Source: Ruminococcaceae bacterium UBA3220
GTDB lineage: Bacteria; Bacillota; Clostridia; Oscillospirales; Acutalibacteraceae
Reading direction: 5' to 3'
Assembly: GCA_002363095.1 (NCBI GenBank)
Contig: DEWC01000101.1
Coordinates: 24,928-30,638, forward strand
Length of the DNA: 5,711 bases
Shown here: positions 1 to 5,343 of the stretch, piece by piece
Layout of the letters: every line of letters begins with the position of its first letter
Numbering within the stretch: position 1 is the stretch's first letter
Notes under the pieces: generated by a model
Seen by the model: the letters and a program-made list of their open reading frames with translations, nothing else
The model's database searches: none
Told to the model about the DNA's origin: nothing
Made by a program: the position numbers and the translations under genes

Positions 1-458
1 CCTATCTCGTTGTTTGCGAACATACAGGTTACAAGGCAGGTATCATCGCGAATGGCGTCTTCCACCTGTTTTGCCGTAATGTTTCCGCCGTTTTCGACCG
101 ACAGAAGTTCTACTTCAAAGCCCTCTTTTTGGAGTTTTTGAAGGGTGTGAAGCACGGCGTGATGCTCAAAGGCGGTCGAGATTATATGCTTTTTTCCGCT
201 CTTTTCGCCCAAAGCCGCCGCCGAAATTATCGCCTGATTATCCGCCTCACTGCCGCCCGAGGTAAAATAGATTTCCTTAGGCAGACAGCCGAGGTCATCA
301 GCGATGCTCTCCCTTGCCTTCACAAGCGCCATTGAGGCGGTTTGCCCGGCAGTGTGAAGGCTCGAAGGGTTACCGTAATTTTCGGTAAAATAGGGTTTCA
401 TTGCCTCAAAAACAGGTTCCGTTACCCTTGTCGTTGCGGCGTTATCAACATAAATCAT
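1..458 (-). CDS. nifS: Cysteine desulfurase, NifS/IscS family (3' part beyond the window)
   Basis: PLP enzyme that removes sulfur from cysteine as an enzyme persulfide, giving alanine, for Fe-S cluster assembly or tRNA thiolation in the cytoplasm. The first 152 residues are visible. They open with MIYVDNAATT, the classic NifS/IscS N-terminus, and continue with YGNPSSLHTAG (28-38), the PLP-phosphate loop TSGGSEADN (66-74), FEHHAV (97-102), whose first His would stack on PLP, and MFANNEIG (146-153). The PLP lysine and catalytic cysteine lie past the left edge, so group I and group II cannot be told apart. The start is 8 bases after the cysK stop, and a GAGGA inside the end of cysK serves as a somewhat distant ribosome binding site. 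It is the third gene of the metY-cysK operon. The family call is firm; the symbol is generic and iscS would be equally fair. Confidence 0.93.
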   Translation of the reverse strand, partial: MIYVDNAATTRVTEPVFEAMKPYFTENYGNPSSLHTAGQTASMALVKARESIADDLGCLPKEIYFTSGGSEADNQAIISAAALGEKSGKKHIISTAFEHHAVLHTLQKLQKEGFEVELLSVENGGNITAKQVEDAIRDDTCLVTCMFANNEI

Positions 459-466
459 TTTAAAAA

Positions 467-1399
467 TCAGTCCTCAAAAAGCGGTGTTGAAAGATATCTG
501 TCGCCCGTGTCGGGGAGCAAAACAACGATATTCTTGCCCTCATTCTCAGGCCTTTTTGCAAGTTCTATTGCGGCAAACGCGGCGGCACCCGAAGAAATTC
601 CGACAAGCACGCCCTCACTTCTGCCTATAAGTTTGCCGGTTGCAAAAGCATCTTCATTAGAAACGGGTATTATTTCATCATAAATCTTAGTATTAAGAAC
701 ATCAGGTACAAATCCCGCTCCGATACCCTGTATCTTGTGCGCTCCGGCTACGCCTGTTGAAAGAACTGCGGAGCTTTGAGGCTCGACCGCAACTACCTTT
801 ACGCCCGACTTTTTGGATTTAAGATATTCGCCTACGCCGGTTACCGTTCCGCCGGTGCCAACGCCCGCAACAAATATATCCACCTCGCCGTCGGTATCCT
901 CATAAATTTCAGGACCGGTGGTATCAAAATGCGCCTTCGGGTTTGCCTCGTTTACAAACTGCCCGGGAATAAAACTGCCCGGTATCTCCTTTGCAAGCTC
1001 TTGGGCCTTTTCAATGGCGCCCTTCATTCCCTTGGCTCCATCGGTCAATACGAGTTCGGCGCCGTACGCTTTCATCAAAGTTCTGCGCTCAACCGACATA
1101 GTCTCGGGCATAACGATAATAATTCTGTATCCCCTTGCCGCCGCTACCGAGGCAAGACCTATACCGGTATTACCGCTTGTCGGCTCGATGATTACAGAGT
1201 CATTATTAAGTTTGCCTTTTTGCTCGGCGTCGTCTATCATCGCCTTGGCAATTCTGTCTTTTACCGAGCCTGCCGGGTTAAAGTATTCAAGTTTTGCAAA
1301 AATCTTTGCTTTAAGTTCATATTTCTTTTCAATGTTGGTAAGTTCCAAAAGCGGAGTTTTACCTATAAGTTTATCTGCTGATTTAAAAATGTTTGACAT
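467..1399 (-). CDS. cysK: Cysteine synthase A (O-acetylserine sulfhydrylase)
   Basis: Makes cysteine from O-acetylserine and sulfide, releasing acetate; a cytoplasmic fold-type II PLP enzyme, normally a homodimer. The 310 residues match the usual family length. Visible landmarks are GKTPLLEL (13-20), NPAGSVKDR (41-49) with the PLP lysine at K47, the substrate loop TSGNTG (74-79), QFVNEANPKAH (147-157), the phosphate-binding GTGGT (181-185), KIQGIGAGF (222-230), GISSGAA (267-273) and PDTGDRYLS near the end. The KIQGIGAGF and TTGPEI segments favour CysK over cystathionine beta-synthase or CysM. An AGAGG lies about 10 bases before the ATG. The gene starts 23 bases after metY and is followed at once by the desulfurase, so it sits mid-operon. 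CysK is the known partner of the regulator CymR in Bacillus, which matters here because an Rrf2 protein is encoded next to this operon. Confidence 0.97.
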   Translation of the reverse strand: MSNIFKSADKLIGKTPLLELTNIEKKYELKAKIFAKLEYFNPAGSVKDRIAKAMIDDAEQKGKLNNDSVIIEPTSGNTGIGLASVAAARGYRIIIVMPETMSVERRTLMKAYGAELVLTDGAKGMKGAIEKAQELAKEIPGSFIPGQFVNEANPKAHFDTTGPEIYEDTDGEVDIFVAGVGTGGTVTGVGEYLKSKKSGVKVVAVEPQSSAVLSTGVAGAHKIQGIGAGFVPDVLNTKIYDEIIPVSNEDAFATGKLIGRSEGVLVGISSGAAAFAAIELAKRPENEGKNIVVLLPDTGDRYLSTPLFED

Positions 1400-1422
1400 A
1401 ATAATTTACCTCTTTCAATTGT

Positions 1423-2706
1423 TTATTTTATGGCGTTAAAGCCCTGTTCTAAATCTTCGATTATATCGTCGATATGTTCGGTGCCGATAGACAACCGTAC
1501 GGTGGTGGGGGTTATACCCGATGCGAGCAACTCCTCCTCACTTAACTGGCTGTGGGTGGTCGATGCCGGATGAATAACAAGGGATTTCACATCGGCAACA
1601 TTTGCGAGAAGCGAAAAAAGTTTAAGGCTTTCGGTAAATCTTTTCGCCTGCTCGGCGGTACCGTTTATCTCGAATGTGAATATGGAGGCGGCGCCGTTTT
1701 CAAAATACTCCTCATAAAGCTCCTTTGCTCTTCCCTCGGCAAGAGACGGGTGGTTTACCTTCTTTACAAGCGGATGATTTTTAAGGTATTCTACCACTTT
1801 AAGTGCGTTTTCGGTGTGGCGCTCTACCCTTAAAGAAAGTGTTTCGAGCCCCTGCAAAAGAAGGAACGAATTGAATGGCGAAATTGTGGCGCCCTGATCC
1901 CTTAAAAGGGTGGTCCTTGCCTTTATTATATACGCGAGGTTTCCTACCGCATCTGTAAACACAACGCCGTGGTATGAAGGATTCGGCTTTGAAAGTCCGG
2001 GAAATTTGTCGTTTTGCGCCCAGTCAAATTTGCCCGAATCAACGATAACACCGCCCATAACAGTACCGTGCCCGCCGATAAATTTTGTCGCCGAATGGAC
2101 AACAATGTCGGCGCCGTATTCAATCGGGCGAAGCAAAAACGGCGTCGCGAAGGTGTTATCGACAATGAACGGAATCCCGTTTTGGTGGGCGATATCGGCT
2201 ATCGCTTTAAGGTCGATAACATTCGAATTCGGGTTGCCGAGAGTTTCGGCGTATAAAAGTTTTGTGTTCGGCTTTATCGCACGGCGGAAGTTTTCGGGGT
2301 CATTCGGGTCTACAAATGTGGTTTCAAGCCCCTGCTCTTTTAGGGTGTTGGCGAGAAGATTATGCGTTCCGCCGTAGACATTCACCGATGAAACGATATG
2401 GTCGCCTGCCGTAGCGATATTTTGTATGGCATAGGATATTGCCGCCGAACCGCTTGCAACAGCCAGCGCACCGACACCGCCTTCAAGCGCGGCGATGCGC
2501 TTTTCAAAGACATCCGATGTAGGGTTCATAAGGCGTGTATAGATATTTCCGCCCTCCGAAAGCCCGAAGCGGCCTGCCGCCTGCGCCGAGTCCTTAAAAA
2601 CATATGAAGTCGTCGCGTAGATGGGCACCGCCCTCGCGTCGGTGGAGGGGTCGGGATTTTCCTGCCCTACATGTATCTGTAATGTTTCAAATTTATAATC
2701 ACTCAT
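1423..2706 (-). CDS. metY: O-acetylhomoserine sulfhydrylase (O-acetylhomoserine aminocarboxypropyltransferase)
   Basis: Converts O-acetylhomoserine and sulfide to homocysteine, the direct sulfhydrylation route to methionine. It is a cytoplasmic Cys/Met-metabolism PLP enzyme of fold type I. Visible features are YTRLMNPT (56-63), whose Tyr and Arg contact the PLP phosphate of the neighbouring subunit, ASGSAAI (84-90), ETLGNPNSNVIDL (154-166), IVDNTFATP (181-189) and the Schiff-base lysine K208 in SATKFIGGHG. At 427 residues it has the length of MetY; MetB and MetC are nearer 380 and lack the long insertion after the lysine. The C-terminal HPASTTHSQL is also typical. The ATG is preceded by AAGGAA at good spacing. 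It is the first gene of the operon, behind a leader of about 134 bases with its own secondary structure. An equivalent role on O-succinylhomoserine is possible but less likely in this setting. Confidence 0.95.
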   Translation of the reverse strand: MSDYKFETLQIHVGQENPDPSTDARAVPIYATTSYVFKDSAQAAGRFGLSEGGNIYTRLMNPTSDVFEKRIAALEGGVGALAVASGSAAISYAIQNIATAGDHIVSSVNVYGGTHNLLANTLKEQGLETTFVDPNDPENFRRAIKPNTKLLYAETLGNPNSNVIDLKAIADIAHQNGIPFIVDNTFATPFLLRPIEYGADIVVHSATKFIGGHGTVMGGVIVDSGKFDWAQNDKFPGLSKPNPSYHGVVFTDAVGNLAYIIKARTTLLRDQGATISPFNSFLLLQGLETLSLRVERHTENALKVVEYLKNHPLVKKVNHPSLAEGRAKELYEEYFENGAASIFTFEINGTAEQAKRFTESLKLFSLLANVADVKSLVIHPASTTHSQLSEEELLASGITPTTVRLSIGTEHIDDIIEDLEQGFNAIK

Positions 2707-2716
2707 ATTATATTTC

Positions 2717-2779
2717 CTTTCGTTTTTGAATGTGTTGATTTACAAATCGCAACATCGCCACATTCGACCGAAACGAAAG
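2717..2779 (-). promoter_or_regulatory. Long imperfect hairpin in the metY leader, reaching the ribosome binding site
   Basis: In the untranslated leader of metY, a 9-bp perfect outer stem pairs 2717-2725 with 2771-2779 (CTTTCGTTT with AAACGAAAG). Inside it, after a small internal loop, a perfect 7-bp stem pairs 2728-2734 with 2759-2765 (GAATGTG with CACATTC). A short GATT/AATC stem (2737-2740 with 2745-2748) or an alternative TGTTG/CAACA pairing (2733-2737 with 2750-2754) can cap it. On the mRNA the outer stem takes up the first bases of the AAAGGAA ribosome binding site, so the structure could affect translation of metY. I do not see conserved cores of SAM-I, SAM-II or T-box elements in it. 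The structure is read directly; the regulatory role is inferred. Confidence 0.5.
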
Positions 2780-2846
2780 TTTTTGCGGACAAGACTTACA
2801 AAGATATTTACCGTAAAAATCGCCTCTTTCCTTACTTGTCGAGGCA

Positions 2847-2875
2847 ATTATAGCATATAAAACCTACTTTGTCAA
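2847..2875 (-). promoter_or_regulatory. Sigma-A promoter of the metY-cysK-nifS operon
   Basis: Reading the minus strand, a perfect -35 TTGACA (2870-2875) and a perfect -10 TATAAT (2847-2852) are separated by 17 bases. Transcription would start near 2840, giving a leader of about 134 bases before metY. Upstream of the -35 (2881-2915) the DNA is very A/T-rich with short A and T tracts, which could act as an UP element. The -35 lies in the middle of the inverted repeat at 2854-2888, so a protein bound there would block RNA polymerase. A fully consensus promoter with an embedded operator suggests control mainly by repression. Confidence 0.9.
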
Positions 2876-2888
2876 TAGGTTTTATATG
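2854..2888. promoter_or_regulatory. Operator-like perfect inverted repeat over the metY promoter (candidate Rrf2 site)
   Basis: Two perfect 13-base arms, CATATAAAACCTA (2854-2866) and TAGGTTTTATATG (2876-2888), flank a 9-base centre that holds the -35 hexamer. The CCTA-N9-TAGG core with A/T-rich flanks has the size and symmetry expected of an operator for a dimeric Rrf2 protein such as CymR or IscR. The same AAAACCTACT stretch recurs in the promoter of the adjacent Rrf2 gene. Repression of metY-cysK-nifS by that regulator is the simplest reading, inferred from position and shared motif. Confidence 0.75.
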
Positions 2889-2916
2889 TTTTTTGGAAAA
2901 TTTTTCAATTTTTGTT

Positions 2917-3005
2917 CAGATAAGGAAATGTTGAAACCGTTATCTGCCCGCCAAAATAGCACAAGAATAAACGGGCGGATGGTATCCGACCCTATGCGTG
3001 ATAGG
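2917..3005. other. Intergenic stretch with several small inverted repeats, no gene seen
   Basis: This lies between the metY promoter and the hairpin after the Rrf2 gene. CAGATAA (2917-2923) can pair with TTATCTG (2940-2946). Overlapping that, ATCTGCCCG (2942-2950) can pair with CGGGCGGAT (2972-2980), with one G-T wobble on the plus strand but an A-C mismatch on the minus strand. CCTAT (2991-2995) can pair with ATAGG (3001-3005). The first two stems share bases and exclude each other. I see no coding region, tRNA or promoter box of good quality here. The stems may be remnants, part of the Rrf2 transcript end, or chance. Confidence 0.3.
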
Positions 3006-3023
3006 CTATATCAGCACAGCGAA

Positions 3024-3052
3024 ACACGGCAGAGAGCTTTCCTCTGCCGTGT
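3024..3052 (-). terminator. Hairpin after the Rrf2 gene, likely its terminator
   Basis: A perfect 11-bp GC-rich stem (ACACGGCAGAG at 3024-3034 with CTCTGCCGTGT at 3042-3052) has a 7-base loop and begins 11 bases past the Rrf2 stop codon. The U tract on the minus strand is short (GTTTCGC), so termination may be inefficient; on the plus strand the stem is followed by A/T-rich but not T-only sequence. No convergent gene needs it on the plus strand, so I assign it to the Rrf2 gene. A processing or stabilising hairpin is an alternative. Confidence 0.65.
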
Positions 3053-3063
3053 CTATATTATAT

Positions 3064-3498
3064 TTATATACTGTAAAAATTTCCCGAATTGGTTTTTTGG
3101 TTATCGATTATATCTTGAAGTGAGGTGGCGGAAAGGTAGTTTTGAACGACATCGAGGAGCCCCTGCCAGACGGGGAGCGTTGCGCATTCAAAACGCCTTT
3201 GGCAGGTGTTTTCCCCTTCAAGGCAGGAAACCGGCGCCATACTGCCCTCGGTAGCTATTAGTATTTCCCAAACGGTATAGTCCTTTGCAGGCTTTGAAAG
3301 CCTATATCCGCCGCCGAAACCGCGAGAGGTAACAAGGAGCCCTGCGTGATTGAGTATAGGGATAATTTGCTCCAAATATTTTTTAGATATATCCTGCCGT
3401 TTGGCAATTTCCTTAAGGGGAACAAAGCCGTCGCCCGAATGCTCGGCTAAGTCAATCATCATCCGAAGCGCGTATCTGCCCCTTGTTGATATCATCAT
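3064..3498 (-). CDS. Rrf2-family transcriptional regulator (CymR/IscR-like) with three cysteines and a C-terminal Ile
   Basis: Cytoplasmic winged-helix regulator, 144 residues, the normal Rrf2 length. The N-terminal STRGRYALRMM (4-14), the helix-turn-helix around LKEIAKRQDISKKYLEQI (28-45) and the wing at TSRGFGGGYRLSKP (57-70) are all standard for the family. A dimerisation helix follows the cysteine region. Cysteines at 92, 99 and 105 form C-X6-C-X5-C, close to the C-X5-C-X5-C that ligates [2Fe-2S] in IscR; CymR proteins of Bacillus lack this set. The protein ends in Phe-Tyr-Ser-Ile. AAGGGG lies 8 bases before the first of two adjacent ATG codons, so the first is preferred. The neighbouring metY-cysK-nifS operon and shared promoter motifs point to control of cysteine and sulfur metabolism, with autoregulation. 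Whether it senses Fe-S status, cysteine through CysK, or both cannot be read from sequence, so I give no symbol. Confidence 0.92.
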   Translation of the reverse strand: MMISTRGRYALRMMIDLAEHSGDGFVPLKEIAKRQDISKKYLEQIIPILNHAGLLVTSRGFGGGYRLSKPAKDYTVWEILIATEGSMAPVSCLEGENTCQRRFECATLPVWQGLLDVVQNYLSATSLQDIIDNQKTNSGNFYSI

Positions 3499-3529
3499 AA
3501 AATCAGCCCCTTGTTTAAGAGTATACCCA

Positions 3530-3558
3530 ATTATACCATAGGTTTAGTAGGTTTTCAA
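3530..3558 (-). promoter_or_regulatory. Sigma-A promoter of the Rrf2 gene
   Basis: On the minus strand, -35 TTGAAA (3553-3558) and -10 TATAAT (3530-3535) are 17 bases apart. The expected start near 3523 leaves a short leader of about 25 bases, ending in the AAGGGG ribosome binding site. It is divergent from the asnS promoter, with about 55 bases between the two -35 boxes. Its spacer carries the CCTA-containing motif shared with the metY operator. Confidence 0.85.
3537..3555. promoter_or_regulatory. Candidate autoregulatory Rrf2 site in the Rrf2 promoter
   Basis: On the plus strand TAGGTTT occurs at 3539-3545 and again as TAGGTTTT at 3548-3555, a direct repeat with 9-base phasing between the -35 and -10. 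Read on the minus strand, AAAACCTACT is identical to the left half of the metY operator, but the matching right half is degenerate (TGGTATAA instead of TAGGTTTT). It would be a weaker site for the same protein, giving milder autorepression. This is inferred from motif sharing and position only. Confidence 0.55.
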
Positions 3559-3611
3559 GAATGGATTTTCAAGACGGCAAGGAACGAGCTTTGAATATTT
3601 TACAAAAATTA

Positions 3612-3639
3612 TTGACATTTTGATAATCGGTGATATAAT
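3612..3639 (+). promoter_or_regulatory. Sigma-A promoter of the asnS-asnA operon
   Basis: A perfect -35 TTGACA (3612-3617) and a perfect -10 TATAAT (3634-3639) are 16 bases apart, with A/T-rich DNA just upstream. Transcription should begin near 3646, just before the base of the T-box leader, so initiation is probably strong and constant and control falls on the leader. The CCTA motif of the Rrf2 sites is absent here. Confidence 0.88.
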
Positions 3640-3645
3640 TGTAAT

Positions 3646-3940
3646 ATAAATTTAAAAAGACAGTGAGAAAGAAAAGTACCGATACAGTTTGGCTTTCAGT
3701 GAGTCGCAGGCAGTGAAAATGCGGCAGTACGGGTTTCGGGAAGAACACTTTTTAGTCGCAATCTGAAAAGGAAAACCTTAGTAGGTGCGCCGCATATCGG
3801 AGCGTTATCGCCGAAAACAGTTTAATGCTGTTGAGTTGACCGCTTTTGCGGTAAATCGGGTGGCACCGCGGATAATGATTTTTACGCCTATTCGTCCTGA
3901 TATTTTCGGGATGATAGGCGTTATTTTTATTTTATTTTTT
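3646..3940 (+). promoter_or_regulatory. T-box riboswitch, asparagine-specific (AAC specifier), leader of asnS-asnA
   Basis: Leader RNA that binds tRNA-Asn and reads through only when the tRNA is uncharged. The T-box core GGGTGGCACCGCGG is at 3858-3871. Stem I closes with TAAAAAG (3653-3659) pairing CTTTTTA (3748-3754). Directly above it the specifier loop has AGTGA (3662-3666) on one side and GAAGAACA on the other, placing AAC (3744-3746) at the specifier position about 100 bases from the start. Stem III is ACCGC-TTTT-GCGGT (3839-3852). In the antiterminator, ATCGGG (3855-3860) pairs with CCTGAT (3896-3901, one G-U), leaving the bulge UGGC (3861-3864) to pair with the tRNA end GCCA. That fits the G discriminator of tRNA-Asn. 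The distal part of stem I and the stem II region (around 3816-3832) were not fully folded by eye. Confidence 0.95.
3884..3940 (+). terminator. Regulated intrinsic terminator of the Asn T-box
   Basis: ACGCCTAT (3884-3891) pairs with ATAGGCGT (3914-3921), and inside it TCCTGA (3895-3900) pairs with TCGGGA (3906-3911) with one G-U. A T-rich run follows (3922-3940). The inner strand CCTGAT is also the 3' arm of the antiterminator, so the two folds exclude each other. The T run ends against the GGAG ribosome binding site of asnS, so termination removes the whole operon mRNA. Confidence 0.93.
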
Positions 3941-3952
3941 GGAGTGGATATT

Positions 3953-5329
3953 ATGAAGCACACCGACATTTATGAGATTTTTAATGACAGCGCATTCATC
4001 GGCAAGACGGTTACGGTTTGCGGTTGGGTAAGAACATCAAGGGATTCGAAAAATATGGCGTTTTTGGAACTTAATGACGGAACAACCCTTAAACACCTTC
4101 AAATTGTTATCGACAAGGAAAAGTTAAACGACATCGCCGAGTTTATGAAACTCGGAACATCCTTGAAGGTTACGGGAGAGGTTGTTAAGTCGGTTGTTGC
4201 GGCGGACAGTGTTGAAATTAACGCTGAAGAAATTTCGGTTTTGGGCGTTTGTCCTCCCGAGTATCCGCTTCAAAAGAAAAGGCATACGCTTGAGTATCTC
4301 AGAACAATCCCCGCGTTAAGGGTCAGAACAAATACTTTTAACGCCGTTTTCCGTGTTCGTTCGGTAGTTTCGGCTTCCATTCACGAGTTTTTCCAATCAA
4401 GGCATTACACCTATATCCACACTCCGCTTATAACCGCGAGCGACTGTGAGGGCGCGGGCGAGATGTTCCGCGTTACCACGATAGGCGTTGAGGACGGATT
4501 TAAATCGCAGGATGAGGCGGACGCCGCCGATTTCTTCGGTCGCCGCGCGGCGCTTTCGGTTTCGGGACAGTTAGAGGGCGAAGTAGCCGCAATGGCGCTC
4601 GGAAAAATTTACACATTCGGTCCCTCCTTCCGCGCCGAAAAGAGCAACACGCCAAGGCATGTTGCGGAGTTTTGGCATGTTGAGCCCGAGGTTGCGTTTG
4701 CGGAACTTCCCGATATAATTGAGATTGCGGAAGACCTTATAAAGCACATTATAAACGCAGTCCTCGAAAAGTGCCCCGACGAACTGAAATTTTTCGACGC
4801 CCATTTTGAAAAAGGTCTTATTGAAAAACTTAAAACGGTTGCGAGCCATAACTTTGCGGTTATGACCTACACCGAGGCAATAGAAAAATTAAAGGCGAGC
4901 GGAGAAAAATTCAATTACCCCGTTGAATGGGGACTTGATCTTATGACCGAACACGAAAGATACCTTTCGGAGCAGATTTGCAAAAAACCGGTTTTCCTTA
5001 CCGATTACCCGAAGGAAATAAAATCTTTCTATATGAAACAAAATCCGGACGGCAAAACTGTTGCCGCAACCGACCTTTTGGTGCCGGGCGTCGGCGAGAT
5101 AATCGGTTGCTCCGAGCGTGAGGCAGACCTCGACAAGCTTCTTGAAGCGATGAAGGCAAGAAATATGAATATTGATGACTACGCCGATTATATTTCGCTT
5201 CGTAAATTCGGCTCGGTACCGCACAGCGGATTCGGTTTAGGGCTTGAAAGAATAATTATGTATGTTACCGGCGTACAGAATATAAGAGATGTTATTCTCT
5301 ATCCGAGAACCGTAGGCTCAATTTCTTAA
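3953..5329 (+). CDS. asnS: Asparaginyl-tRNA synthetase
   Basis: Charges tRNA-Asn with asparagine using ATP; a cytoplasmic class IIb homodimer. The 458 residues fit the bacterial AsnRS length. The N-terminal OB-fold anticodon-binding domain spans about 18-100 (VTVCGWVRTSRDSKNMAFL). The catalytic domain shows motif 1 around 144-172 (HEFF, then YIHTPLITASDCEGAGEMF), motif 2 around 219-247 (FGPSFRAEKSNTPRH, then EFWHVEPE) and motif 3 at 426-433 (GFGLGLER). The SNTPRHVAEFWHVEPE segment separates AsnRS from AspRS. The ATG at 3953 is chosen because GGAG sits 8 bases before it and protein homology begins there. The reading frame stays open 56 codons further upstream, but that part runs through the T-box and terminator and is not coding. 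It is the first gene of the T-box operon and is followed after 14 bases by asnA. A direct AsnRS means the cell need not rely on transamidation of Asp-tRNA-Asn. Confidence 0.98.
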   Translation: MKHTDIYEIFNDSAFIGKTVTVCGWVRTSRDSKNMAFLELNDGTTLKHLQIVIDKEKLNDIAEFMKLGTSLKVTGEVVKSVVAADSVEINAEEISVLGVCPPEYPLQKKRHTLEYLRTIPALRVRTNTFNAVFRVRSVVSASIHEFFQSRHYTYIHTPLITASDCEGAGEMFRVTTIGVEDGFKSQDEADAADFFGRRAALSVSGQLEGEVAAMALGKIYTFGPSFRAEKSNTPRHVAEFWHVEPEVAFAELPDIIEIAEDLIKHIINAVLEKCPDELKFFDAHFEKGLIEKLKTVASHNFAVMTYTEAIEKLKASGEKFNYPVEWGLDLMTEHERYLSEQICKKPVFLTDYPKEIKSFYMKQNPDGKTVAATDLLVPGVGEIIGCSEREADLDKLLEAMKARNMNIDDYADYISLRKFGSVPHSGFGLGLERIIMYVTGVQNIRDVILYPRTVGSIS

Positions 5330-5343
5330 AGGAGGAAACAAAA

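Noticed and set aside
776..1439. Long plus-strand open frames opposite cysK
   Set aside because: They are shadows of cysK, which has complete family motifs; the shadow proteins show none.
1910..2377. 155-codon plus-strand frame opposite metY
   Set aside because: Antisense shadow of the metY coding sequence, without a ribosome binding site or recognisable motif.
2707..2840. SAM riboswitch upstream of metY
   Set aside because: I could not find the conserved SAM-I core or its terminator; the stems present do not match its layout.
2822..2845. GCCTC/GAGGC stem followed by a T run near the start of the metY leader, as an attenuator
   Set aside because: Its 5' arm (2841-2845) lies at or before the predicted transcription start near 2840, so it would not be in the RNA; the stem is only 5 bp with a 14-base loop.
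2886..3254. 122-codon plus-strand frame across the intergenic hairpins and the Rrf2 gene
   Set aside because: It overlaps the 3' half of the Rrf2 gene in antisense and spans the terminator hairpin; the product has no family features.
3552..3574. Direct repeat TTTTCAAGA at 3552-3560 and 3566-3574
   Set aside because: Nine bases in A/T-rich DNA with one copy inside the Rrf2 -35; too little to call a binding site.
3785..3952. In-frame upstream extension of asnS by 56 codons
   Set aside because: It runs through the T-box core and terminator, has no matching homology in AsnRS, and the ATG at 3953 has a proper GGAG at 8 bases.
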